Below, piece by piece: positions 33,017 through 41,758 of a stretch of DNA of 64,000 nt. The position numbers and the translations under genes are program-made. The stretch is from Chloroflexota bacterium (GTDB lineage: Bacteria > Chloroflexota > Dehalococcoidia > Lucifugimonadales > UBA3495). Under the pieces are notes generated by a model. The model did not search any database, had not been told where the DNA came from, and worked only from the letters and a program-made list of their open reading frames with translations. The stretch's first letter is position 1. Every line of letters begins with the position of its first letter. The DNA lies in assembly GCA_028874075.1 (NCBI GenBank), contig JAPPLU010000073.1, positions 80,973 through 144,972 on the forward strand. Direction: 5' to 3'.

Positions 33017-34411
33017 CTACATCCGCAGTTCCAGCCGGGGCGTCAGCAGCCGTTCCGGGACTTCAGTTTCCCGCATGAACCTGACCAGCATTTGGTGGAG
33101 TTCCCGCGCTTCGCCGATATGCTCCTCTATCACGTTGCTGGCCTGGGCAGGATCAGTCTTCAGGTGGTATAGCTGGGACGCCTCTGCCACCGGACTGTAG
33201 AGGAGGCTCCAGCCGCCCGAGGTGACGGTGGTTACCGGAGGCTCCGTCAGCACTCGCAGCAGGTTGTCCACCGAATGGACCGGGTCTCCCACGTTGGCGA
33301 AGGGCAGGCTGCTCACCACGTAATCCCGTCCGGAACGGGCAGGGTCCCGCAAGGCCGGCTCCAGGGAGCGTCCCTGCACAAAGGCCGGCACGTCGATATC
33401 CAGCAGGTCCAGCACCGTGGGCATGACGTCCACCGCGGAACTCAGGCCCCGGTAGGAGCCGGGCGACACACCGGGGACGCGGACCAGCAGGGGCAGGTGG
33501 ACTATCTCCTCAAACAGGGGAGAATAGCTCCACTGGGAGCCCGGCTCATCGTAGGGCCGGAGAGTGCCGTCGGGATACTTGTCCGAGTTCATTTTGCCGA
33601 ACAGGCCTCCGTGCTCCCCGAAGTAGAAGCCGTGGTCGGTGGTGAATATGACCACCGTCTTCTCCGCAAGGCCCATGTTCTCTACCCACCGCAGCAGGAA
33701 GCCCATCCAGGTGTCCACCATCGTGATTTCGCCGCAGTAGGTGGCGTGTCCCTTCCTCAGCTGCGCTTCTTCGTACCCGGGCACGTCATGCCAGTTCCCG
33801 TAGAGGGGAAGCACCACTTCGCCGTCGTAGTCAGGCAGGTAAAGCTCGGTGTAGTGGGCCGGCGCGTCCCAGGGCTCGTGAGGGTCCCAGGTGTCCACAT
33901 AAAGGAAGAAGTCTTCCTTGTAGTGTTTTTCCAGCCAGCGCATGGCGTTCATAAAGGTCTGCGGCGCGTTCCGGTCGGCCTCGTACCGCCAGGCCTCTCG
34001 AACGTCCAGGGCTTCGTTGTGGTAACCGGGCTCGGGAATCAAAGACCAAAGGGTGTCCTGGCCCCGATTAAAGAAGAAGGACTGGAACCCCCGGTCGTAG
34101 TTCATCCCGTCGCGCAGATAGTAGGGGGTGTCCACGGAAGCGGCGGTGTGATAGCCGTTTCGGGCGAGGATTTCGGCGAGGGTGGTAATGCCGGAGGGGA
34201 GGGGTTCCCACCCCATGAAAGACATGGTCCAGCGGCCGGTCTGGTGGTCGGCCCGGGTGGGCATGGTGGGAAAGCCTGCCGAATAATGGTTGTCAAAGCG
34301 CACCGCCCCGGTGGCCAGGGCATCCAGGGAGGGAGTCTTGATCCAGGGATTGCCGTAGGCGCCAATGTGGTCACGGCGAAATGTATCGGACACTATCCAG
34401 ATAACGTTCAT
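33017..34411 (-). CDS. Sulfatase-fold hydrolase with Thr at the nucleophile position
   Basis: The 464-residue protein has the alkaline-phosphatase/sulfatase fold: MNVIWIVSDTFRRDHIGAYG with metal Asp9 and Asp14, FFLYVDTWDPHEPWD, VIFTTDHGFYFGEHGG with metal Asp and His, and GRSLEPALRD near the end. The usual sulfatase motif C/S-x-P-S-R reads Thr49-Met-Pro-Thr-Arg53, so no formylglycine can form there. Thr nucleophiles occur in phosphodiesterase branches of this superfamily. I prefer the ATG at 34411 over longer readings. It is divergent from the cox operon. Substrate may be a phosphate ester rather than a sulfate. Confidence 0.85.
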   Translation of the reverse strand: MNVIWIVSDTFRRDHIGAYGNPWIKTPSLDALATGAVRFDNHYSAGFPTMPTRADHQTGRWTMSFMGWEPLPSGITTLAEILARNGYHTAASVDTPYYLRDGMNYDRGFQSFFFNRGQDTLWSLIPEPGYHNEALDVREAWRYEADRNAPQTFMNAMRWLEKHYKEDFFLYVDTWDPHEPWDAPAHYTELYLPDYDGEVVLPLYGNWHDVPGYEEAQLRKGHATYCGEITMVDTWMGFLLRWVENMGLAEKTVVIFTTDHGFYFGEHGGLFGKMNSDKYPDGTLRPYDEPGSQWSYSPLFEEIVHLPLLVRVPGVSPGSYRGLSSAVDVMPTVLDLLDIDVPAFVQGRSLEPALRDPARSGRDYVVSSLPFANVGDPVHSVDNLLRVLTEPPVTTVTSGGWSLLYSPVAEASQLYHLKTDPAQASNVIEEHIGEARELHQMLVRFMRETEVPERLLTPRLELRM

Positions 34412-34744
34412 ACCAGCACCCCGCGAAGGTAGGCAGCGTTGGGCTGCCAACGGATAATGCAAGTCAAGCTTCGCCAGTGAAAATGGAGAAAATCGAAGCG
34501 GGCGGCTTCCGGTCCGGAATAGGGTCGGACTCGGAGAAGCCCGTGAGAGGGGCATCGGTGAGCGTCAATAGGTGACCAGCCCACCGTCGTTCCACTGGAT
34601 GATACGAAGCGTGGGAGTTGACGTCAATGGGTTGTTGCCCCGTTTTCCTGCCAACCCTATAATTGGCGACCAGAGGGCCCGTTCAGTTGCTCCGAACATC
34701 CCTGGCCCCACCCACCATTTGCAATCCTGTGGCCGGAGTTGATT
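34412..34744. other. 333-bp divergent region between sulfatase-like gene and cox operon
   Basis: It contains a good promoter for the coxMSL operon at 34635-34663 and no credible gene. On the minus strand I found no promoter for the sulfatase-like gene that matches both boxes; TTGACT near 34468 lacks a partner. Confidence 0.5.
34635..34663 (+). promoter_or_regulatory. Promoter for the coxMSL operon
   Basis: TTGCCC (34635-34640) is 17 bases from a perfect TATAAT (34658-34663). Transcription would start near 34670 and give a leader of about 75 bases before coxM. Confidence 0.6.
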
Positions 34745-35677
34745 ATGCTGCGGTTTGACTTTCTGAATGCCAGGAACCTGCGCCACGCCATTTCCCTGCT
34801 GGAACGGCACGGCGACGAGGCCAGGGCGGTGGCCGGCAGCACCGACTTCCTGGTGCGCTGGCGGCAGTCCGGCCCCGGCAGATGGCGGCCGGCCTTCGTG
34901 GTCAACATTAAGGGACTTTCCGGGCTGGGCCGCATAACCTACAGCCCGCAGAACGGCCTGCGGCTGGGAGCGCTGGCCACGGTGCAGGCCATCGAAACCA
35001 ATGCCCAGGTGCGCCGCCGCTACCAGGCGCTGGCCACCGGCGCTACGTCCTTTGCCGGCGTGCAGGTGCGGAACCTGGCCACCGTGGGCGGCAACGTCTG
35101 CAACGCTTCCCCGGCCGGCGATACCCTGCCGGCCCTGCTGGCCTTTGACGCTCAATGCGCTATCGTTGGCCCCGAGGGCCCCCGGATGCTGCCGCTGACC
35201 GAGTTCTTCCAGGGGCCGGGCCGCACGGCCCTGCAGCAGGGGGAGTTGCTTACCCAGTTGACGCTGCCGCCACCGACGCCACGTACCGGGTCGATCTACA
35301 TCAAGCACAGCCCCCGGGGCGCCATGGACATTGCCACGGTGGGCGTGGCGTCGGTGATTACCCTGGAGGAGGACGGCGCAACCTGTAAGGATGCCCGCAT
35401 TGCCCTGGGCGCCGTGGGGCCGGTCCCCTTCCGGGCTTCCGAGGCCGAGAACCTGCTGAAGGGACGGGAACTGTCCCCTGACGCTCTGGGCCAGGCCGCC
35501 GAGGCCGCCCGCAACGCCGCCACACCCATCGACGACGTGCGGGGCACTGCCGCCTACCGCAAGGATATGGTGGAAGCCCTGACCCGCCGCACCCTGCAGC
35601 ACGCCCTGCGGATAGCCGGCGGACAGCGCGTGCCCTTCGAGGAACAACGCCGCCTGGCGGTGCAGACCGCCTTCTGA
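34745..35677 (+). CDS. Molybdenum hydroxylase FAD subunit (CoxM type)
   Basis: The 310-residue FAD-binding subunit passes electrons from the Fe-S clusters to an acceptor. It shows the first FAD loop as AGSTDFLVRWRQ (usually AGGTDLL) and the second as TVGGNVCNASPAGDTLPALLA, which is intact. The ATG at 34745 is favoured by GGAG six bases upstream. It is the first gene of a medium-small-large order identical to that of coxMSL-type operons, but these enzymes also oxidise purines, nicotinate and other N-heterocycles and aldehydes. Confidence 0.9.
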   Translation: MLRFDFLNARNLRHAISLLERHGDEARAVAGSTDFLVRWRQSGPGRWRPAFVVNIKGLSGLGRITYSPQNGLRLGALATVQAIETNAQVRRRYQALATGATSFAGVQVRNLATVGGNVCNASPAGDTLPALLAFDAQCAIVGPEGPRMLPLTEFFQGPGRTALQQGELLTQLTLPPPTPRTGSIYIKHSPRGAMDIATVGVASVITLEEDGATCKDARIALGAVGPVPFRASEAENLLKGRELSPDALGQAAEAARNAATPIDDVRGTAAYRKDMVEALTRRTLQHALRIAGGQRVPFEEQRRLAVQTAF

Positions 35678-35759
35678 CCTGACCTGGAATCCTGGCAACT
35701 TGCTGGTCCGGGAGGGCGAGGCTCTCCCCGTTTTACCAACTCCGCCTGGAGGTGCCCCG

Positions 35760-36239
35760 GTGAACAAGCAATCGTTATCGATTAAAGTCAACGGCCGCGA
35801 GCGGCAGACTCTGGTGGCCCCCTACTACTCGCTCCTGGACACCCTGCGGGACGAACTGCAGTTGACCGGCACCAAGAAGGGGTGCGACGAGGGCGACTGC
35901 GGTGCCTGCACCGTCATCCTGGACGGCAACCCCGTTACTTCCTGCCTGGTGCTGGCCCTGAGCGCCCAGGGTTCCGAGGTTACCACCGTGGAGGGTCTGG
36001 CATCGCCGGATACCCTCCACCCGGTGCAGCAGGCCTTTATCGAACGGGGAGGTTTGCAGTGCGGCTACTGCACCCCTGGCCTCATCATGGCCGCCGTGGG
36101 GCTGCTGCAGGACAACCTCCAGCCATCAGCGGAAGAGGTCAAGTTCGCTATCGGCAACAACCTGTGCCGCTGCACCGGCTACACCAAGGTAGTGGAGGCC
36201 ATCCTGCTGGCGGCGGAACGGATGGCGGCTGCCGAGTAG
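35760..36239 (+). CDS. Molybdenum hydroxylase 2Fe-2S subunit (CoxS type)
   Basis: The 159-residue subunit holds two [2Fe-2S] clusters. The N-terminal plant-ferredoxin-like cluster uses Cys42, Cys47, Cys50 and Cys62 (GCDEGDCGAC, then VTSC). The C-terminal cluster uses Cys101, Cys104, Cys136 and Cys138 (QCGYCTPG and LCRCTGY). All eight are present. The GTG at 35760 has TGGAGGT seven bases upstream. It lies between the M and L subunit genes. Confidence 0.94.
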   Translation: MNKQSLSIKVNGRERQTLVAPYYSLLDTLRDELQLTGTKKGCDEGDCGACTVILDGNPVTSCLVLALSAQGSEVTTVEGLASPDTLHPVQQAFIERGGLQCGYCTPGLIMAAVGLLQDNLQPSAEEVKFAIGNNLCRCTGYTKVVEAILLAAERMAAAE

Positions 36240-36291
36240 CAGTCCCGTCCCCTGGCACGAACAACAACGAAGGTCTGAAGGAGTGAGCGAT

Positions 36292-38580
36292 ATGACAACC
36301 TTCAAGGTCCTGGAACAGAACAACCCCCGGGTGGACGCCTGGGAAAAGGTAACGGGCCGGGCCACCTACGCCGGCGACGTCTACCTGCCCGGCATGCTGA
36401 TGTGCAAGGTGCTGGCCAGCAGCCGCAGCCATGCCCGGATCGTCAGCATCGACACTTCAAAGGCAGAGGCGCTGCCCGGCGTCCGGGCTGTTATCACCGG
36501 CGCCGACTTTCCCGAAATCCGCTTTGGCTCCGGTGCCCTGAAGGACCGGTACATCCTGGCCCGGGACAAGGTCTACTACATCGGCGAGCCGGTGGCCGCC
36601 GTGGCCGCAGAGGATGAGATTACCGCCCAGGAAGCCATCGGCCTGATCGACGTGGAGTACGAGGACCTGGAACCGGTGGTGGACCCCCTGGTGTCCCTGC
36701 GGGCCGGAGCGCCGTCAGTCCATCCCGACCTGGAAAGCTACGAAGGCTACGGCTTCACCATCGAGGGCGGCAACATCTGCACCCTGCTGGACGCCGACCG
36801 GGGGGACGTGGACCAGGCTTTTGCGGAGGCCGACTACGTTTTCGAGGATACGTTCCGCTCCCAGGGCATCAACCAGGGCTTCCTGGAACCCATGGCCTGC
36901 GTTGCCAGCGTGGAAGCCAACGGCCGGCTGACCGTCTGGGCCTCCACCCAAGGGCCCTACCAGGTGCGGGCCCAGCTGGCATCGGTACTGGACATGCCCC
37001 TGTCCAACATCAAGGTGGTTCCCATGGAGCTGGGTGGCGGCTTCGGCGCCAAGCTGCGGCTGGCCTTTGAGGCTTACCCCGCCCTGCTGGCCATGAAAAC
37101 GGGGAATCCCGTCAAGCTGATCAACACCCGGGAGGAGGTCTTCACCCTTAACGGCCCCCGCCACCCCGTCACCAACTACCTGAAAACGGGCGTCAACAAG
37201 GACGGCGCGATAGTTGCCCGGGAGGGATACACCATCTTCGACGTGGGGGCCTACCTGGGGGCCGGCCCCAATTCTGGCATCGGCCACGGGCTGGGCGCTT
37301 ACGACATCCCCAACTTCCGGCTGCGCTCCTACGCCGCCTACACCAACAAGGTATACGTGGGTTCCTACCGGGCGTCCGGCGTGGCTGACATGACCTTCGC
37401 CGTCGAGTCCCACATGGACATAATTGCCCACAAGATAGGAATGGACCCGCTGGAGTTCCGGCTGAAGAACGCCATAAAGGAAGGCGACATTGCGGTCAAC
37501 GGGTCCCGCGTGCCCAGGAACGGGCTGGCGGAATGCCTGGCTGCCGTAAAGGAGCGTCTTGGCCTGCCCAGGGAACTGCCCGAGGGCCACGGCGTGGGCA
37601 TTGCCCTGTGCGAGTGGCGCAGCGGCGCCGGGCCGTCCACCGCGGCCATCAGCGTCAATGAGGATGGTACCGTGAGTTTGCTGACCGGTTCGGTGGACAT
37701 TTCCGGCAGCGACACTTCCCTGGCGTCCATCGCCGCCGAGGCCCTATGCATTGGAATGGACCAGGTTATCGTCGCCAAGCGAGACACGGACCTGGCGCCC
37801 TTCACCGGCCCCAGCGGCGGCAGTCGCATCGTGTACAGCCAGGGCAAGGCGGTGGAACTGGCGGCGGAGGATACCCGTAACAAGCTCTTCGCCCTGGCCG
37901 CCGATCGCTTGGGCGTCCCCGCCGACGCGCTGGTTTGCGCCGAGGGCCGGGTGTACGTGCAGGACAACCCGCCCCAGGGCTACACCCTGGGCCAGCTGGC
38001 CGCCATGAGCGTCAACTCCCGCTTCGGGCCCATCGTCGGCAACGCAGCCCTGTCCACCCTGCCCTACGCGCCGGTGTTCAGCGCCCAGGCCGCTGAGGTG
38101 GAGGTGGACAAGGAGACCGGCCAGGTCAAGCTCACCCGCTACGTACAGTGCCAGGACGTGGGGGTGGCCATCAACCCCATGGCGGTGGAGGGCCAGCTTG
38201 AGGGCGGCGCTGTGCAGGGCATCGGCCGCGCGCTGACGGAAGACATGCTCTTCGACCCGGAGACCGGCGCGGTGCGCAACCCGTCCTTTGCCACTTACCT
38301 GATGCCCCTGGCCCTGGACCTGCCCGAACTGGAAACGCTGATGGTGCGGGTGCCGTCGGAGGATGGTCCCTTTGGGGCGAGGGCCGTGGCCGAACCCCCG
38401 GGCTTCGGCCCGCCGGCCGCCATCGCCAACGCCATCTACGACGCGGTGGGCGTCCGGATCAGGGAGCTGCCCCTGTCGGGCGAGCGGGTGCTGGCCGCCC
38501 TGCGCGGCGAGGGCAGCGACGTCGCCTACATCGGCGACGAACTGGACGAACTCAAGCGGGCCGAGGGTTTGGCGGGTTAA
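36292..38580 (+). CDS. Molybdenum hydroxylase large subunit (CoxL/XdhB-like), atypical active-site loop
   Basis: The 762-residue subunit binds the molybdopterin cofactor. GGGFGAK near residue 245 is the cofactor motif and the catalytic Glu near 699 is in VAEPPGFGPPAAIANAIYD. The active-site loop reads VGSYRASGVAD near 356, unlike AYxCSFR of true CO dehydrogenases and unlike AYRGAGR of most form II and xanthine-type enzymes. It is therefore probably not a CO dehydrogenase; an aldehyde or N-heterocycle is likelier. ATG at 36292 follows AAGGAG by eight bases. Confidence 0.92.
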   Translation: MTTFKVLEQNNPRVDAWEKVTGRATYAGDVYLPGMLMCKVLASSRSHARIVSIDTSKAEALPGVRAVITGADFPEIRFGSGALKDRYILARDKVYYIGEPVAAVAAEDEITAQEAIGLIDVEYEDLEPVVDPLVSLRAGAPSVHPDLESYEGYGFTIEGGNICTLLDADRGDVDQAFAEADYVFEDTFRSQGINQGFLEPMACVASVEANGRLTVWASTQGPYQVRAQLASVLDMPLSNIKVVPMELGGGFGAKLRLAFEAYPALLAMKTGNPVKLINTREEVFTLNGPRHPVTNYLKTGVNKDGAIVAREGYTIFDVGAYLGAGPNSGIGHGLGAYDIPNFRLRSYAAYTNKVYVGSYRASGVADMTFAVESHMDIIAHKIGMDPLEFRLKNAIKEGDIAVNGSRVPRNGLAECLAAVKERLGLPRELPEGHGVGIALCEWRSGAGPSTAAISVNEDGTVSLLTGSVDISGSDTSLASIAAEALCIGMDQVIVAKRDTDLAPFTGPSGGSRIVYSQGKAVELAAEDTRNKLFALAADRLGVPADALVCAEGRVYVQDNPPQGYTLGQLAAMSVNSRFGPIVGNAALSTLPYAPVFSAQAAEVEVDKETGQVKLTRYVQCQDVGVAINPMAVEGQLEGGAVQGIGRALTEDMLFDPETGAVRNPSFATYLMPLALDLPELETLMVRVPSEDGPFGARAVAEPPGFGPPAAIANAIYDAVGVRIRELPLSGERVLAALRGEGSDVAYIGDELDELKRAEGLAG

Positions 38581-38607
38581 CGCCCGGGTAGGTGTGCATT
38601 AAGCAAA

Positions 38608-38728
38608 TGTCATGCTGAGCCTGCCGAAGCATCTGAACTCAATCCGGCAGACCGGCTTTCGGACCCATAACATGGCATGAGGCTATGCGCCGTCTGAGCA
38701 TCCCCCTTCGGCAGGCTCAGGGCGACAT
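38608..38728. repeat. CTTCGGCAGGCTCAG inverted repeat
   Basis: TGTCATGCTGAGCCTGCCGA(AG) at 38608-38629 pairs with CTTCGGCAGGCTCAGGGCGA(CA) at 38706-38727. This element is common between genes of many environmental bacteria. It lies between coxL and the GMC gene, with no coding potential between its arms. Confidence 0.7.
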
Positions 38729-38793
38729 GACTCGCGGCCTGCGTATACTGCCATTCTTCACCAAGATCACAAATAGTACCAGGGGAGGGACTT

Positions 38794-40332
38794 ATGAAAT
38801 ACGACGTGGTTATCATCGGCGCCGGTTCGGCCGGGTGCGTGCTGGCTTCACGCCTTACCGAGGACCCGGACCGCACTGTGCTGCTCCTGGAAGCCGGGCC
38901 GGACTACCCCGACTTCGAGTCCTACCCCAACGACCTTAAGTACGGCTACAACCAGGTGGCTTCCGCCGTCAACGCTCCCCACAACTACTCCTTCACCGGC
39001 ATAGCCACCGAGGAGCAGGGCAATACCATGCCTGTGCCCCGGGGCCGGGTGGTGGGCGGCTCCAGCGCCATCAACGGCCAGGTGCTGTTGCGGGGCGTCC
39101 CGGAGGACTACGACAACTGGGCGTCCTGGGGCAACGACGAGTGGTCCTTCGTCAAGACCCTGCCCTATTTCCGCAAGCTGGAGACGGACACGGACATCCA
39201 CGACGACTTCCACGGCAACGAAGGTCCCATTCCGGTGCGCCGCCACAAGGAGGAGACCTGGCTGCCGGCCCAGCAGGCTTTCTACCAGGCGTGCCGCGCC
39301 GAAGGCTATCCCCACGACCCGGATATGAACCACCCCGATTCCTGGGGCGTCGGGCCTATACCTATGAACAACCCCAACGGCGTCCGCATGAGCACGTCGC
39401 TGACCTACCTGAACCCGGTGCGGCACCGGATGAACCTGACCGTCCGCTCCGGCGTCACTGCCCACCGACTTGTCTTCGACGGCAACCGGGTTGTGGGCGT
39501 GGACGTGGAGAGTGGCGGGGAACGGTTCGTGGTGGAAGGCGACGAGTTCATCTGCTGCGGCGGGGCCGTGGGATCGCCGCAACTGCTGCTCCTTTCCGGC
39601 ATAGGCCCGTCGAACCATCTGCAGGAAATGGGCATCCAGGTCCAACACGAGCTGCCCGGCGTGGGCCAGAACCTGCGGGACCACCCCAACGTGCGCATTC
39701 CGATCCGCGTCAAAGAGGACTTTCCCCTGGACCCGGAGGCTCCCCGTACCCAGCTTGCCCTGCGCTACACCGCCGAGGGTTCCGACGACCGGAACGACAT
39801 GCAGATTCTCCAGTCTTCCTTCTCATCCCCCATGGGCGGCGACCCGCTGGAGGGCGAGGGCATCCGGTTCACCTGCATCATTGAGCTTGCCGTGGGCGCC
39901 GGGGAACTGAAGCTGGCCTCCACCGACCCAAACGAGCAGCCCATCCTGGACTACAACTACCTGGCAGAGGAGTGGGACCGGGAGCGACTCAGGGAAGGTG
40001 TCCGCTTGTGCCTGAAGCTGCTGGAAAGCGACTCCTACCAGGACATCGTCGAAGAGTGCATCAGCCCCACGGAGGAAGACCTGGAATCCAACGACGCCCT
40101 GGACCGGTGGCTGCGGCGCAACGTGACCACCACCCAGCACATTTCCGGCACCTGCAAGATGGGGCCGGCCACCGACGGCATGGCCGTGGTGGACCAGTAC
40201 TGCCGGGTCCACGGGCTGCAGGGCCTGCGGGTGGTGGACGTTTCCGTCCTGCCCGACTGCATCCGCGCCAACACCAACGCCACCACCATGATGATCGCCG
40301 AACGGGTGGCCGACTGGATACGGGAGGGGTAA
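38794..40332 (+). CDS. GMC family oxidoreductase, copy 2
   Basis: The 512-residue flavoprotein has GAGSAGCVLASRLTEDP at the N-terminus, GGSSAINGQVLLRGVPEDY, GGAVGSPQLLLLSGIGPS, and the C-terminal TTQHISGTCKMG and VVDVSVLPDCIRANTNATT. It is clearly related to the enzyme at 20404-21987 over its whole length, but the active-site pair reads QHISG here and HHVSC there. GGGGAGGG is the ribosome site. Choline-dehydrogenase-like by family, with unknown substrate. Confidence 0.94.
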   Translation: MKYDVVIIGAGSAGCVLASRLTEDPDRTVLLLEAGPDYPDFESYPNDLKYGYNQVASAVNAPHNYSFTGIATEEQGNTMPVPRGRVVGGSSAINGQVLLRGVPEDYDNWASWGNDEWSFVKTLPYFRKLETDTDIHDDFHGNEGPIPVRRHKEETWLPAQQAFYQACRAEGYPHDPDMNHPDSWGVGPIPMNNPNGVRMSTSLTYLNPVRHRMNLTVRSGVTAHRLVFDGNRVVGVDVESGGERFVVEGDEFICCGGAVGSPQLLLLSGIGPSNHLQEMGIQVQHELPGVGQNLRDHPNVRIPIRVKEDFPLDPEAPRTQLALRYTAEGSDDRNDMQILQSSFSSPMGGDPLEGEGIRFTCIIELAVGAGELKLASTDPNEQPILDYNYLAEEWDRERLREGVRLCLKLLESDSYQDIVEECISPTEEDLESNDALDRWLRRNVTTTQHISGTCKMGPATDGMAVVDQYCRVHGLQGLRVVDVSVLPDCIRANTNATTMMIAERVADWIREG

Positions 40333-40352
40333 GCGACTCTGTTTCCTTCCCT

Positions 40353-40506
40353 CCTTATTACTACAGGCGCACATAAGCAGGTTTGGTAATTTATACCTGG
40401 GTTATTGCGCGATTTCGTTATGGGAAGGGACGTTGCCCGTAGCTGGACACTGCGGGAATCAAGGTTGCTGTCTGCCGTGGGAAGTCAACTGCGACCGCAG
40501 TATTAG
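40353..40506 (+). repeat. Direct repeat flanking a lipoprotein gene, copy A
   Basis: About 154 bases beginning CCTTATTACTACAGGCGCAC. It aligns by eye over its whole length, with scattered differences, to 41551-41705; both contain TTGGTAATTT, TTATTG, ATTTCGTTATG and GTTGCCCGTA in the same order. Confidence 0.7.
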
Positions 40507-40523
40507 CAGGGCCTTTTCATTCT

Positions 40524-40593
40524 CCGCTCTTGGTGAGGTTGTCGAACCACGGCATGGTCTGGGGGAGTCCTTCGATAGGATCAGGACGAGCGG
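40524..40593. repeat. GAGCGG-type imperfect inverted repeat
   Basis: CCGCTCTTGGTGAGGTTGTC(GAACCA) pairs imperfectly with TCCTTCGATAGGATCAGGAC(GAGCGG). It belongs to the widespread TTCGACAGGCTCAGGACGAG class and is related to units at 25505, 38608 and 58638. Confidence 0.55.
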
Positions 40594-40714
40594 GAGTCCG
40601 AAAAATGAAAAGACTTTGATAGTATTGGAACCGATCAACCCCGCAATTGCTTCTATCATCTTTTGATCTAACACCAGGGGCCAATAGACCATTAAGAATG
40701 AGGAGGGAAAGGTG

Positions 40715-41491
40715 ATGGAAAAGTTCACATACGCCCCATTAGTGGCTCTGTTGATTCTTATGCCCATATTGCTTTCCGGGTGTTTTCTTCAAACGGCGTC
40801 CGCCGGCGAAAAGCTGGGAAACAGCGTCCAGAGTACCCAGGAACAGAGCCAGGTGATGGGCCAATCGTTGGAGTTGGTCGCGGACCCCACCATGTTCGAA
40901 GCAACGCCGGTACCTGAAGGGGGCATGAAGGAAGAGGAGGGAGTGATGGCTGCCAACCCCTTTAAGGACACCCGAAGCCCTCAGCAACTTTACATCCAGC
41001 AGGTCAGGGACCAATGGCAGCCTCGGTATGAAAATGCTGTTGACGCCCACATGATGCTGAGCCGACGGCTGGGGGAAACCAGAGAGTACGCCAATCTTTA
41101 TTTTGAGGAGCAGGCCGTTCGCATCGGCAGCATTAACACGGATGCAGCAGGCGGCAACCGGATTAGGGTAAGCCTGCAGGATAGTCTCGACCGCCAGAAA
41201 GTCTCCTACGATGCATGGATGGCCCAAGCCCAGGGAATCCACAAACAGTCAGAGGCTATAATGCAGCAACTGCATAACATGAACACTGCCATCGAGTTTG
41301 CGGTAGTGGCGGTTGACTTTGATGTTCTGGTAGAGGACCTGATAATCTTGCCCGCCAGTATTCAGCAGTTGCAGCAGGACCTGGGACAGTTTCAGACTTT
41401 GACCATCGACTTGACATCAGAGTTGGGAACCCATCCTTCAAGCAAACCGCAGTATGAGGAGATAGGAGTAGGAAAGGAAAATGGAGCATAA
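40715..41491 (+). CDS. Lipoprotein of unknown function, helical
   Basis: The 258-residue protein begins MEKFTYAPLVALLILMPILL and has a lipobox LLSGC with the cysteine near 25. The rest is largely predicted helix with heptad-like spacing (QVRDQWQPRYENAVDAHMML and later LQQDLGQFQTLTIDLT), suggesting a coiled-coil or helical-bundle envelope protein. I do not recognise the family. The ATG at 40715 has GAGGAGG eight bases upstream. The gene lies exactly between the two copies of a direct repeat. Confidence 0.7.
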   Translation: MEKFTYAPLVALLILMPILLSGCFLQTASAGEKLGNSVQSTQEQSQVMGQSLELVADPTMFEATPVPEGGMKEEEGVMAANPFKDTRSPQQLYIQQVRDQWQPRYENAVDAHMMLSRRLGETREYANLYFEEQAVRIGSINTDAAGGNRIRVSLQDSLDRQKVSYDAWMAQAQGIHKQSEAIMQQLHNMNTAIEFAVVAVDFDVLVEDLIILPASIQQLQQDLGQFQTLTIDLTSELGTHPSSKPQYEEIGVGKENGA

Positions 41492-41550
41492 GTTCGTGGA
41501 CGGGAACCTGACATGGGGTGGGGAAAGAAGTGATGGCAGAAATAAGGATG

Positions 41551-41705
41551 CCTTATTACTACAGCCGCACATAAGGAGGCTTGGTAATTTCGACCTTGGT
41601 TATTGAGCAATTTCGTTATGTGAAGAGCCGTTGCCCGTACTTGGAAGTTACGGTAATCAAGGCTGACCGATGCCTCAGAAAACTTACTGCGACTTTAGCA
41701 TTAGA
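41551..41705 (+). repeat. Direct repeat flanking a lipoprotein gene, copy B
   Basis: It begins CCTTATTACTACAGCCGCAC, 1198 bases after copy A and in the same orientation. The two copies differ at roughly one base in four, so the duplication is not recent, or the element is one member of a dispersed family. Confidence 0.7.
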
Positions 41706-41719
41706 AACTATCACAGAAG

Positions 41720-41758
41720 TCCCTTCCCCCTTGAAGGAGAAGCGTCAGGATGGGGTGA
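41720..41758. repeat. CCCTTCCCCC / GGGGTGAG element, copy 2
   Basis: CCCTTCCCCCTTGAAGGAGA is followed by AGCGTCAGGATGGGGTGAG. The layout (C-rich, central hairpin, TCAGGATGGGGTG) matches the common spacer elements also seen at 11642 and 51459. Confidence 0.5.

Larger units (their letters stand above)
40333..40714. other. 382-bp intergenic region with two repeats
   Basis: It contains the first copy of the ATTACTACAGGCGCACATAA direct repeat (40353-40506) and a GAGCGG-type inverted repeat (40524-40593). The last bases hold a GAGGAGG ribosome site for the lipoprotein gene. No gene is apparent. Confidence 0.55.

Noticed and set aside
36292..38580. Aerobic CO dehydrogenase CoxL
   Set aside because: The AYxCSFR active-site motif of form I enzymes is missing.
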